Shown: positions 1 through 5,275 of the stretch, one piece after another
Layout of the letters: each line of letters starts with the position of its first letter
Position numbering within the stretch: the first letter of the stretch is position 1
DNA from: Candidatus Bathyarchaeota archaeon
GTDB taxonomy: Archaea; Thermoproteota; Bathyarchaeia; 40CM-2-53-6; FEN-987
Assembly: GCA_022865625.1 (NCBI GenBank)
Contig: JALHTB010000181.1
Coordinates: 1-6,664 of the forward strand
Reading direction: 5' to 3'
DNA: 6,664 bases
Translations under genes and position numbers: made by a program
The notes under the pieces: model-generated
Databases searched by the model: none
Seen by the model: the letters and a program-made list of their open reading frames with translations, nothing else
Told to the model about the DNA's origin: nothing

Positions 1-1
1 A

Positions 2-1174
2 CGCGCTCGCGTCCGCGTAACTGAAGGACATGATAGCGTTGCATCCGTCGATGAGATCTGTTCCTGGGCGAGCCAGCTTGCCGCCGAGAGCCGCGACCGC
101 GACGCGCTACTAAAGTCGTATGTCTGGCCGAAGTCGTTGATCGGGATCAGCGAGCTACTGGGTGGAATGAGGGGAGGGCTCGTCGGCATCGTCGGCCTTC
201 AGGGTGTCGGCAAGACCACCTCGCTAATGATGCTTGACGCAACTGAGAGGATGAAAGGAGAACCGGGTCAGGTCGTCTTCTTCAAGTGGCGAAGGCAGCA
301 GGAGCTCTTCGAATCGCTTCTGGACCGAAGCCATGAAGCCTCAGAAGAGTTTCTGCAAGACTATGGCGGGAGAGTCGGACAGGTCCTCAAAATGGCGGGG
401 CAGGATGATGATGCTGTCGTTCTCGATTCCATGCTGCAGCGGAAGGTTGGGAGATCAAGGGCTGAGAATTTTCGCAAGACTGTTTGGATGCATTTTCTTC
501 GAACGAAGAGGCTGATCCTGATCGACACGCCAGATTACTCGAAGACTGACAGACGGGCCATGGCGACTGACCTTAGCGACATATACTGGCTGTGGAATGA
601 CTTCACCAGAACCTGCGAGACCAAGCCAAACATAGTTGTTGCCATCCAGAAGGAGATGTACGGCGGCCACTTCTTCTTCGACAAGATGCATAAGATCGAG
701 ATTGAGCCGCTGGAACCAGTGCGGATGCTGGAGGCTTTCGTTAAGCGCTTCAAAGACACGGGGCCTTTCACGGAGGACGCGCTGATGACGCTGGCTCGGA
801 TGAGCCGAGGCATCTTCAGGCGGTTTCAGAGATACATTATGCTAACGATCAGGGCATGGCAGACCGGCTCTTCAGGAGAAGGTGGCATCGATGTGGCAAC
901 CGTCAAGGAGGCTGTAACGCTCGACCGGCTGGCGGAGGACATGGAGCTCGAGCTCTCCGAGGTGTATCCGAAGCATGCGGACCTGCGGCTCCAAGCGGTT
1001 CGAGCGCTTATCCGCCTCGAGGAGTCAGGCCCAATCACGCAAGACCGGCTTGCCGAACAACTCGGAGTTGAACGCTACGCTATGAGCCGACTGCTCTCGA
1101 AACTGGAGCTTCACAGATACGTCGCCCGTGAGCGAGTGGGATCTGAAAAGGTCGTGAGATTGGCACGCCACTAG
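2..1174 (+). CDS. P-loop (AAA/Orc1-like) ATPase with C-terminal winged helix, 5' end missing
   Basis: Probable NTP-driven DNA-binding or regulatory ATPase of the large archaeal family that pairs an AAA-type P-loop domain with a winged helix; the substrate is not known. The only in-frame start in the window is TTG at 137, giving 345 residues, but the frame stays open back to base 2 and the extra 45 residues look coding, so the gene most likely begins outside the window. Numbering from TTG 137: Walker A is G20-LQGVGKT27, Walker B is the hydrophobic run ending in D130 (LILIDTPD), and a sensor-1-like strand follows N165 (NIVVAIQKE). An arginine-rich helix (GIFRRFQRY) may be the sensor-2 region. 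Residues about 275-345 form a winged helix with a recognisable helix-turn-helix (QDRLAEQLGVERYAMSRLL). It is the only confident plus-strand gene and faces the toxin-antitoxin cluster. Orc1/Cdc6 replication initiators share this architecture, but I see no specific reason to call it one. ATPase fold confident, role open. Confidence 0.85.
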   Translation, partial: RARVRVTEGHDSVASVDEICSWASQLAAESRDRDALLKSYVWPKSLIGISELLGGMRGGLVGIVGLQGVGKTTSLMMLDATERMKGEPGQVVFFKWRRQQELFESLLDRSHEASEEFLQDYGGRVGQVLKMAGQDDDAVVLDSMLQRKVGRSRAENFRKTVWMHFLRTKRLILIDTPDYSKTDRRAMATDLSDIYWLWNDFTRTCETKPNIVVAIQKEMYGGHFFFDKMHKIEIEPLEPVRMLEAFVKRFKDTGPFTEDALMTLARMSRGIFRRFQRYIMLTIRAWQTGSSGEGGIDVATVKEAVTLDRLAEDMELELSEVYPKHADLRLQAVRALIRLEESGPITQDRLAEQLGVERYAMSRLLSKLELHRYVARERVGSEKVVRLARH

Positions 1175-1211
1175 GATGGTAATTGGCGAGGCGAAACAGG
1201 CTTAAGCAATG

Positions 1212-1235
1212 GGCGGCGAACGACCGCTAGCCGCC
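1212..1235 (+). repeat. GC-rich inverted repeat after the ATPase gene
   Basis: GGCGGC at 1212-1217 pairs perfectly with GCCGCC at 1230-1235 across a 12-base loop, starting 38 bases after the ATPase stop codon. It could form a hairpin in the 3' end of that transcript. No T-run follows, so it is not a classical terminator of either archaeal or bacterial type. A small palindrome TGGCGCCA lies just downstream at 1240-1247. Confidence 0.3.
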
Positions 1236-1305
1236 GAGTTGGCGCCATCTAGGCTTGAGACATGGTTTTCACGCTAGTGGTGCAATACTGCAACCGCTCC
1301 TCGGT

Positions 1306-1431
1306 TTAGCTGAGATCTTTAGCGGACAGGACTTGCACGGCCACGACCTGCGCCCGTCGAGACAGAAGTATCCTTGCTTCAATGGCTTTGCGTACAAACT
1401 CAGGCCAGTTGATTTCTTTGAGACGCCCCAT
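1306..1431 (-). pseudogene. VapB-like antitoxin remnant (orphan)
   Basis: A 41-codon frame from ATG at 1429-1431 to TAA at 1306-1308. Its first half, MGRLKEINWPEFVRKAIEAR, closely resembles the helix-turn-helix part of archaeal ribbon-helix-helix VapB antitoxins, whose typical form is a strand followed by K..M.(K/R)(Y/L)KEINWSE.(I/V)R..IE. The N-terminal DNA-binding strand normally placed before this (V-S-V-R-V-P-K type) is missing. The frame is open further upstream to a stop at 1474-1476, but those residues do not resemble the family, and the DNA there contains a tandem TAGAACC (1432-1438 and 1441-1447, period 9), pointing to rearrangement. The rest of the frame (after about residue 22) is unrecognised. 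No PIN-domain toxin follows in 1175-1305. I read it as an antitoxin relic that has lost its start and its toxin; a short functional solo antitoxin is less likely. Confidence 0.5.
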
Positions 1432-1538
1432 TAGAACCACTAGAACCGCTTCACAGTTGTCCTCCGCGAAGATTTAGTCAAACAAACACATGTCGCCCTG
1501 ACCCGTGGATCAGGAGAGCTTTCGCGGCTAGCACGTTC

Positions 1539-1739
1539 TTGAAGAGCTTTGGCGTCAATTGGTTTGTGTGCGAACACCGTTCTCAGTTGCTTGTGTCGTA
1601 CTCACGCTCAGGAACACACGTGATCACGATCCCTTACAAGATCCTGACCCAGATGCCCTACCACAAGAAGACCGAGGAGACTATAGCTGAGTTCGACCGT
1701 GCATGGCAAGAATTCAAGCAAGCCGAGAAGACAGACTAG
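1539..1739 (+). CDS. small hypothetical protein
   Basis: Not recognised. The frame of 66 codons begins at TTG 1539, with later in-frame GTG choices at 1566 and 1593; it is also open upstream to a stop at 1419-1421, so the start is unsure. The C-terminal half looks most like protein: a strand-like stretch THVITIPYKIL followed by a charged, probably helical tail rich in K, E and W (residues about 40-66) with G/C-ending codons like those of the ATPase gene. No signal peptide, membrane segment or metal-binding pattern is visible. It ends 85 bases before the convergent end of the pair 1 toxin. It may be the surviving 3' part of a decayed gene. Confidence 0.35.
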   Translation: MKSFGVNWFVCEHRSQLLVSYSRSGTHVITIPYKILTQMPYHKKTEETIAEFDRAWQEFKQAEKTD

Positions 1740-1824
1740 CCCTCTGGTGAGGATTCGACCATAGCCGCGTGCCACGAGAGCAAGACACAAAGGCTGTGAA
1801 TTCCCAGCTTGGCGTTATGTTCAA

Positions 1825-2175
1825 TCAAGCTTCTGCCCGCCTTAGGCCAAGCTCCTCCAATCTTTGGAAGTGTTCATCACGTGTCTTCAACGTGAGGTTC
1901 CGTGCTATCGCGGTTGCAGCTACAAGCAGGTCCGCATCAGGTATTAGTGCGGCTCTCTCCTTGAGATCACAGTAAATCTTGCAGTAGGTTTCGATTATCT
2001 CGTTGTCCAGGTTTTGCAGGTTGAAGGTTTCTTCAAGTAGTTTCTTGACTCGTCCTCTCTTCTCGACCTCAAGTCCTCTCAACACCTCGATCAATGTGAC
2101 GATTGAAATGCTTCCGGCCTCGTATTTTCTCTCACGCAGTAGTTCTATGACCACATCTGTGTCAAGCAGGTTCAT
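1825..2175 (-). CDS. vapC: VapC-family PIN-domain ribonuclease toxin (pair 1)
   Basis: Predicted Mg2+/Mn2+-dependent RNase toxin of a type II toxin-antitoxin pair; its RNA target cannot be read from sequence. The 116 residues are one complete PIN domain. The acidic residues are present: D5 in the first strand (LLDTD), E30 (TLIEVLRG), D82 within IPDADLLVAATA, and D100 in the last strand (LKTRDEHF). The length suits the small end of the VapC family. The ATG start overlaps the antitoxin stop by four bases (ATGA at 2172-2175), a typical arrangement for translational coupling, which supports this start. It is the downstream gene of a two-gene operon with the antitoxin at 2172-2399. No damage is visible, so it is probably functional. 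Confidence 0.9.
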   Translation of the reverse strand: MNLLDTDVVIELLRERKYEAGSISIVTLIEVLRGLEVEKRGRVKKLLEETFNLQNLDNEIIETYCKIYCDLKERAALIPDADLLVAATAIARNLTLKTRDEHFQRLEELGLRRAEA

Positions 2176-2399
2176 CTGAACGAAAATCTCTCTCTGAATT
2201 CTCTACTGGACTTGAGTATGGATTCCGAATCCTCCGTCGTGAGTAAGCTCGCCAGCTCCTCGAAGGCCCTCCTGCTGCTAAATCCGCTTGCCTCAGAGTA
2301 CAGACTGAACAAGAACTCTCCCCATTCATGTCTGCCTTTGGCCTTCTCCAAGACCCTCTTGACGTCCGCGGGAACGGAGATCGTGGCATATTTCCCCAT
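2172..2399 (-). CDS. vapB: VapB-type antitoxin (pair 1)
   Basis: Predicted antitoxin that binds its own promoter through the N-terminus and the toxin through the C-terminus. I start it at ATG 2397-2399 (75 residues) although the frame extends to an ATG at 2489. The shorter protein begins with the expected strand and helix (YATISVPADVKRVLEKAKG), while the extra 30 residues are arginine-rich, look non-coding and lie over the promoter. The N-terminal strand plus helix suits a ribbon-helix-helix-like fold; residues about 35-75 are a charged helical tail (EELASLL, KSSREFRERF) of the kind that wraps VapC. The stop overlaps the toxin start in ATGA. A TATA-like box about 37 bases upstream of the ATG suggests a leader of only about ten bases, and no Shine-Dalgarno sequence is seen. 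The exact antitoxin subfamily is uncertain; its role is supported mainly by the coupled toxin. Confidence 0.8.
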   Translation of the reverse strand: MGKYATISVPADVKRVLEKAKGRHEWGEFLFSLYSEASGFSSRRAFEELASLLTTEDSESILKSSREFRERFSFR

Positions 2400-2415
2400 T
2401 GTGGGTCGCTGTGCA

Positions 2416-2440
2416 GCTACGTCACGACGTAGCCATATAG
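2416..2440 (-). promoter_or_regulatory. pair 1 promoter: TATA-like box and inverted-repeat operator
   Basis: On the minus strand the sequence CTATATGG (plus-strand 2433-2440) is a TATA-like box centred about 37 bases upstream of the antitoxin ATG. Immediately downstream of it, GCTACGT (2416-2422) and ACGTAGC (2427-2433) are perfect 7-base inverted arms with a 4-base spacer, covering the expected transcription start area. The box itself sits in an imperfect palindrome, AGCCATATAGCT (2431-2442). Such dyads next to the TATA box fit binding by a dimeric antitoxin and autorepression. The repeat is seen directly; its function is inferred. Confidence 0.5.
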
Positions 2441-2485
2441 CTGTTTCGGGGAACCGTCGCCCGCTCTCTCTCCGGACATCTCCTG

Positions 2486-3049
2486 TCAAGTCTCTGGGGC
2501 GAACTCCCTCTGCAGTTCTTCATAGCCGTCAGGCGTGCCTATGTCCGGCTTGACTCTACCGAGTTTCTCGAGCGTATCAGACAGTGTATCCACGTTGAGC
2601 GCTTCGGATCCAGTCTCCTCGGAAATGGTGACGGGGTGGAACATGTGTTCCAGTCCGAGCTGGATCAGCTTCTGCCATTGCTTCACTGCACGGCCTTTCG
2701 AGGCGACGCCGAGCTTGTATCCAGCGTCTCTAAGTTTCAGGAGAGTGGGGACGGTATCCGGGAACGGCGTCAGGTAGATCGAGCTCGTCGCACGGTAGGC
2801 GACCACACCTGCTGCGATAACTTCAGGGTTCCATTATAGGCCCAAGCGCTCCAGCAAGATGTCAAAGTGTCTTGTGTCGTCCAGGCCTCTCTCGTTGACA
2901 ATCTCCTCCAGTTTGCGGTAGGCTGTTTCAACGTCGATCTGTAGTCCGGCTGCTTTCATCGCCTTCACGGCGCTCATTCTGGAAGCGCTCAGCTGCTGGG
3001 ACGTATCATGTGTAGGGGAAGATAGAATGGAGAAATGCGTGACCTTAAC
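2486..3049 (-). pseudogene. decayed HAD-superfamily phosphatase (archaeal CTE7-like)
   Basis: A single minus-strand frame keeps clear similarity to the archaeal HAD hydrolase family related to CTE7/TIGR02253: DTSQQLSASRMSAVKAMKAA in the cap-forming N-terminal region, HFDILLERLGL, WNPEVIAAGVVAYRA, PFPDTVPTLLKLRDAGYKLG, then the motif II strand VASKG and the following QWQKLIQLGLE...ISEETG. The gene is broken in several independent ways. The frame upstream of codon 3047-3049 has no start codon before a stop at 3074-3076. The motif I aspartates (normally FDLDDT before HDTS) are replaced by a degenerate ILSSPT. TAA at 2834-2836 interrupts the frame exactly between LERLGL and WNPEVI. The motif III lysine (GxEKP) is missing (GSEALN). 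The C-terminus (KPDIGTPDG...) does not contain the motif IV GDxxxxD aspartates. The part after the stop (from ATG 2804-2806) would be an inactive 106-residue fragment. It lies between two toxin-antitoxin pairs. A metabolic phosphatase in origin; I consider it dead. Confidence 0.75.
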
Positions 3050-3099
3050 AGAGCGAGCGCAAGCTCCCGACTTTTAGTCGCGGAGAGAATCAAGAATCA

Positions 3100-3294
3100 A
3101 TGGTCGACGAGCCCGATGAGAAAGCCCGCGTGGAAGTTGTTCTAGCTACCAACATGTGTCAGTGATAAAAAGAGACTGGATCATTGGGACAAGTCAGGGT
3201 AGTATCCGTGGATGGAACTATGAACGGCCGCATCAAGGGATTCGTTATCTCTATCCCGCTGACGTATACTTCCATGACAGATGTGGGTAGTTAG
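3100..3294 (+). other. possible broken small reading frame in a gene-poor gap
   Basis: The stretch 3050-3374 has no convincing gene. The best candidate is a plus-strand frame from ATG 3100 that reads 21 codons (MVDEPDEKARVEVVLATNMC...), meets two consecutive stops (TGA 3163, TAA 3166) and continues in the same frame to TAG 3292-3294. The second part includes the protein-like stretch RVVSVDGTMNGRIKGFVISI. A TATA-like ATAAAAAG at about 3166-3173 lies about 39 bases before an in-frame GTG at 3208, which could make a 28-residue leaderless peptide. It could equally be a decayed gene or chance. No family recognised. Confidence 0.2.
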
Positions 3295-3374
3295 AACACT
3301 CCCAGATCCTACGCGATTCTGCCTTTAATGCTGCAGAGACGCCTGAAAGTATGATGCGGCTGTCCTTCACGACG

Positions 3375-4019
3375 TTACTCGTGTCCAAGTAGACGCCGTG
3401 CGCGTTTATCACGCATCTCCCTCGAGACCTTCCCAGCAGACGCGTTGACTCGCGGGCGGTCTCGCGACACGGTTTCGAAGCTCTCGATTGTCTGCCTTGC
3501 CCTTGTCAGTGTACGCGAGTCAATGTATAGACCTGATTCAACAAGTTCATCGAGGATCCTCAGGGCTTCTGTGGCTTTGATCCGCTTCAGAGTCAGTAGC
3601 TTGAAGAGTAGGAAGAGCGTTCCTGTTCTCGTCTGAATGCCGTATGTCTTGGCGATTGCTCTTGCCTCGGCCTCATCAGCCACAGCGGGGGCGTTCAGTT
3701 CCTTGGCCGCTGCCAGAGTCTCTGCTTCTCCAGTGTGTATCTCAGGATGTCTCTGAAGCGCCGCTATTAGCCGAGGGTCGCGGACATCATAGACTCTCAG
3801 TTCTGCGCGTCTTATGGCATCATGCACCGTCATCGCGTCGGGTCTTCCCTCTCCGCGTTCCACGGTCTCTCTGTAGACTTCTCTTGTGATGATGGCTTCA
3901 CATATGCCTAGAACTAGTTTGAGTTTCTCTATCTTTGCGAAATGTATGATCGGCGTTGCGTCTAGCACATAGATGGGTTTGCTACTCGCCAAGCGCTTCT
4001 CTCCAAGCTTGGTCAGCAT
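3375..4019 (-). CDS. DUF3368-type PIN-domain toxin (pair 2)
   Basis: Predicted RNase toxin of the PIN branch that pairs with UPF0175 antitoxins. Visible PIN features: D20 in the first strand (YVLDATPIIHFAK), E47 in the helix after the second strand (TREVYRETVERG), E98/E100 in HTGEAETLAAA where this branch carries acidic residues, and D115 in AVADEAEARAIAKTYGI, followed by the family-typical GTLFLLFKL helix. The domain ends near residue 170; 214 residues is long for the group, because about 40 further residues form a basic tail (KVSREMRDKRARRLLGHE at the end) with no counterpart I know. Two starts are possible: ATG 4017-4019, or TTG 3990-3992, which has GGAGAG six bases upstream and begins just before the PIN strand. 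The gene overlaps the antitoxin by 38 bases from ATG or 11 from TTG, so expression is coupled. The toxin role is inferred from the domain and its partner. Confidence 0.85.
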   Translation of the reverse strand: MLTKLGEKRLASSKPIYVLDATPIIHFAKIEKLKLVLGICEAIITREVYRETVERGEGRPDAMTVHDAIRRAELRVYDVRDPRLIAALQRHPEIHTGEAETLAAAKELNAPAVADEAEARAIAKTYGIQTRTGTLFLLFKLLTLKRIKATEALRILDELVESGLYIDSRTLTRARQTIESFETVSRDRPRVNASAGKVSREMRDKRARRLLGHE

Positions 4020-4293
4020 CTTCCGGCGATAGATGTAGCGGGATCTTCTCTCCGCGGAGCAGCTCCATCATCTCCCTCAGAGAGACCCCTGCGTTCTCTG
4101 ATGCTTTCCAGACTGTGCACTTGCCCTTGCGATAGTCCTCGATTGCGCGGGCCCTCCGAGCTTGTTCGATTCCGAGGGCGATCAGTTTTCGGGCTATCGT
4201 GGACTTGTCAGTCTTCTCTTGCTTAGCCTCCTCCTCGATCTGCTTGATTAGTACTTTGTCCAGTCTCACCGTGAGGTTTTGGGTCTTCGACAT
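3982..4293 (-). CDS. UPF0175 / COG2886-like antitoxin (pair 2)
   Basis: Predicted antitoxin and autoregulator for the downstream DUF3368-type toxin. Residues about 5-45 read as a ribbon-helix-helix-like DNA-binding segment (NLTVRLDKVLIKQIEEEAKQ, then STIARKLIALGIEQ). Residues about 50-103 match the UPF0175 pattern: an AIEDYRKGKCTVWKASENAG helix-turn-helix-like stretch, SLREMMELLRGEKIPLHLS, and an acidic end (PEDADQAWREAL) thought to contact the toxin. Its 103 residues are close to the usual family size. ATG 4291-4293 starts directly before the N-terminal strand and lies about 38 bases after a TATA-like box, supporting this start. The coding end runs into the toxin gene. UPF0175 next to DUF3368 PIN proteins is a known recurrent pairing in archaea and some bacteria. 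Confidence 0.87.
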   Translation of the reverse strand: MSKTQNLTVRLDKVLIKQIEEEAKQEKTDKSTIARKLIALGIEQARRARAIEDYRKGKCTVWKASENAGVSLREMMELLRGEKIPLHLSPEDADQAWREALGE

Positions 4294-4302
4294 CGGGCAT
4301 CC

Positions 4303-4336
4303 GCAAGCATTTTACTGTAACGCTTGCATTTATCTC
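4303..4336 (-). promoter_or_regulatory. pair 2 promoter: TATA-like box and inverted repeat
   Basis: Reading the minus strand, GAGATAAATGC (plus-strand 4326-4336) is a TATA-like box centred about 38 bases before the antitoxin ATG, so the leader would be roughly ten bases. GCAAGC at 4303-4308 and GCTTGC at 4322-4327 form perfect 6-base inverted arms, centres 19 bases apart, one touching the box and one near the expected transcription start. This is a plausible operator for the pair 2 antitoxin. Seen directly; function inferred. Confidence 0.42.
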
Positions 4337-4517
4337 TTGCCCCAAGACGACACGCCTGTGTTATACCAGGACATTTGGCAACCTATGGTCTTGCGATGTC
4401 TTCTACGAGGAAAGGGAGACGTCGGACGTTCTCTGAAGCAGGCTTCTACCGGAGTTTCTTCATGCAAGCAGGGGGGCAGGCAATCAAACCTTCAGCACTT
4501 TCCAGCGGGACTTGTGC

Positions 4518-4937
4518 TCATGCCTTGAACTCTGGAAGGCGAAGAACCTGAACGATCCCCTTGCATGCACGGGCTTGGGTTTCATCCGCCGTCAGTAGAG
4601 CCGCTTTCAGTTCTTCAGCTGCTTGCAGGTAGGCAGCATCGTAGTAAGTCGTGCGCTTCATTCTAGCAATCTCCATTGTGCGGCTGGCTCTAGAGATTGT
4701 TGGCGGCAACAGACATATTCTCAGCTGCAGGATTGAAGCAACAGCTTCTCTGGCATCGTCCGTTGTCAGTTGGGAGTTCCTCCAAATCGAGTTGCCAACC
4801 TCATAGATGAGATGAGAAGGCGCCGCGAGCTCCAAGTCTCCTCTAACATGCGCGTCTTTGGCTTCCACAGCCCTATCTGACAGTTCCTCGATGTTGAACC
4901 ACTTGGCTGCGACGCTGGCGTCAACGACGAGTCTCAC
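4518..4937 (-). CDS. vapC: VapC-family PIN-domain ribonuclease toxin (pair 3)
   Basis: Predicted metal-dependent RNase toxin, 139 residues, a complete PIN domain of usual VapC length. Acidic site: D6 (LVVDASVAAKWF), E46 (HLIYEVGNSIWR), D100 (TTYYDAAYLQAAEEL) and D118 (ALLTADET). The VDASVAAKWF start and YYDAAYL motif are typical of the well-populated VapC branch in archaea and bacteria. The start is GTG at 4935-4937; it overlaps the antitoxin TGA in GTGA, and the ATG one base away is the last sense codon of the antitoxin in another frame. Second gene of a coupled pair. Residues after D118 (QARACKGIVQVLRLPEFKA) complete the domain, so it appears intact. Confidence 0.92.
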   Translation of the reverse strand: MRLVVDASVAAKWFNIEELSDRAVEAKDAHVRGDLELAAPSHLIYEVGNSIWRNSQLTTDDAREAVASILQLRICLLPPTISRASRTMEIARMKRTTYYDAAYLQAAEELKAALLTADETQARACKGIVQVLRLPEFKA

Positions 4938-5152
4938 ATTCGATCTCGATCCTCTCTTATCGTCTTGGCTGCATTGTATGCACCCTTTCTTGTCTTCGAG
5001 CGTATCTCGTCGATCCTTGTTGAGGCTCCGAGCATCTCTTGCTCCTTGACCCTACGTTCAATCATACGGCGGAGGTAGCTGGCCCAGTCTTCCTGTACCC
5101 TCCTCATCTTCTCCTTGAGTTCCTTAGGTACGCGGACACTGACAACCGACAT
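4934..5152 (-). CDS. vapB: VapB ribbon-helix-helix antitoxin (pair 3)
   Basis: Predicted antitoxin and autorepressor of the pair 3 toxin. The 72 residues begin MSVVSVRVPKELKEKMRRVQ, the classic archaeal VapB pattern of a DNA-binding strand (VSVRVP) and helix 1, followed by DWASYLRRMIERRVKEQE as helix 2; residues about 42-72 are a polar, charged toxin-binding tail. The frame continues upstream to an ATG at 5185, but that start would lie inside the TATA box (5183-5190) and adds residues unlike the family, so ATG 5150-5152 is chosen. It ends in a four-base overlap with the toxin start. Two perfect palindromes flank the promoter, fitting regulation by a dimeric RHH protein. Confidence 0.87.
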   Translation of the reverse strand: MSVVSVRVPKELKEKMRRVQEDWASYLRRMIERRVKEQEMLGASTRIDEIRSKTRKGAYNAAKTIREDRDRM

Positions 5153-5166
5153 GCGGGATCGTAGAG

Positions 5167-5204
5167 TCTGTATACAGATCGTCATATAAAACCGTTTACG
5201 GTTT
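5167..5204 (-). promoter_or_regulatory. pair 3 promoter: TATA box flanked by two perfect palindromes
   Basis: The minus strand reads TTTTATATGA across plus-strand 5182-5191, a strong archaeal TATA box centred about 35 bases before the ATG. On its upstream side, where BRE and TFB would bind, lies the 16-base palindrome AAACCGTTTACGGTTT (5189-5204; arms of 7, centre TT). On its downstream side lies the perfect 12-base palindrome TCTGTATACAGA (5167-5178). The centre-to-centre distance is about 24 bases, so occupancy by antitoxin dimers would cover the whole promoter. Repeats are directly visible; the operator role is inferred. Confidence 0.62.
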
Positions 5205-5275
5205 CGTCAACAGAACCCATTGATGGACGAGCGGCTGAGCGACTTCGTTGATCAGACTTCCATCACACGCCGAGT

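Noticed and set aside
1175..1305. Search for a PIN toxin downstream of the antitoxin relic
   Set aside because: All three minus-strand frames lack the PIN motifs and contain stops; only the hairpin at 1212-1235 is notable.
2400..2489. 30-residue N-terminal extension of the pair 1 antitoxin from ATG 2489
   Set aside because: It would cover the TATA-like box and dyad; the residues are arginine-rich and do not resemble the family, while the shorter start gives the normal N-terminal strand.
2212..2553. Long plus-strand frame antisense to the pair 1 antitoxin and HAD relic
   Set aside because: Serine/leucine-rich translation typical of a shadow of minus-strand genes; no start signal or motif.
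3295..3410. Minus-strand frame with VYLDTSNVVK and LKAESRRIWE, briefly considered as a PIN start or a ribosomal protein fragment
   Set aside because: It has no start codon of its own, overlaps the end of the pair 2 toxin in another frame and shows only a few scattered matches to either family.
4396..4551. Plus-strand 51-codon frame from ATG 4396 with a TTATACC box 32 bases upstream
   Set aside because: Beyond the basic first residues it is low in protein character, overlaps the pair 3 toxin antiparallel and matches no family; the rest of 4337-4517 shows nothing else.
5153..5185. 11-residue N-terminal extension of the pair 3 antitoxin from ATG 5185
   Set aside because: That ATG lies within the TATA box, so an mRNA from this promoter could not include it.
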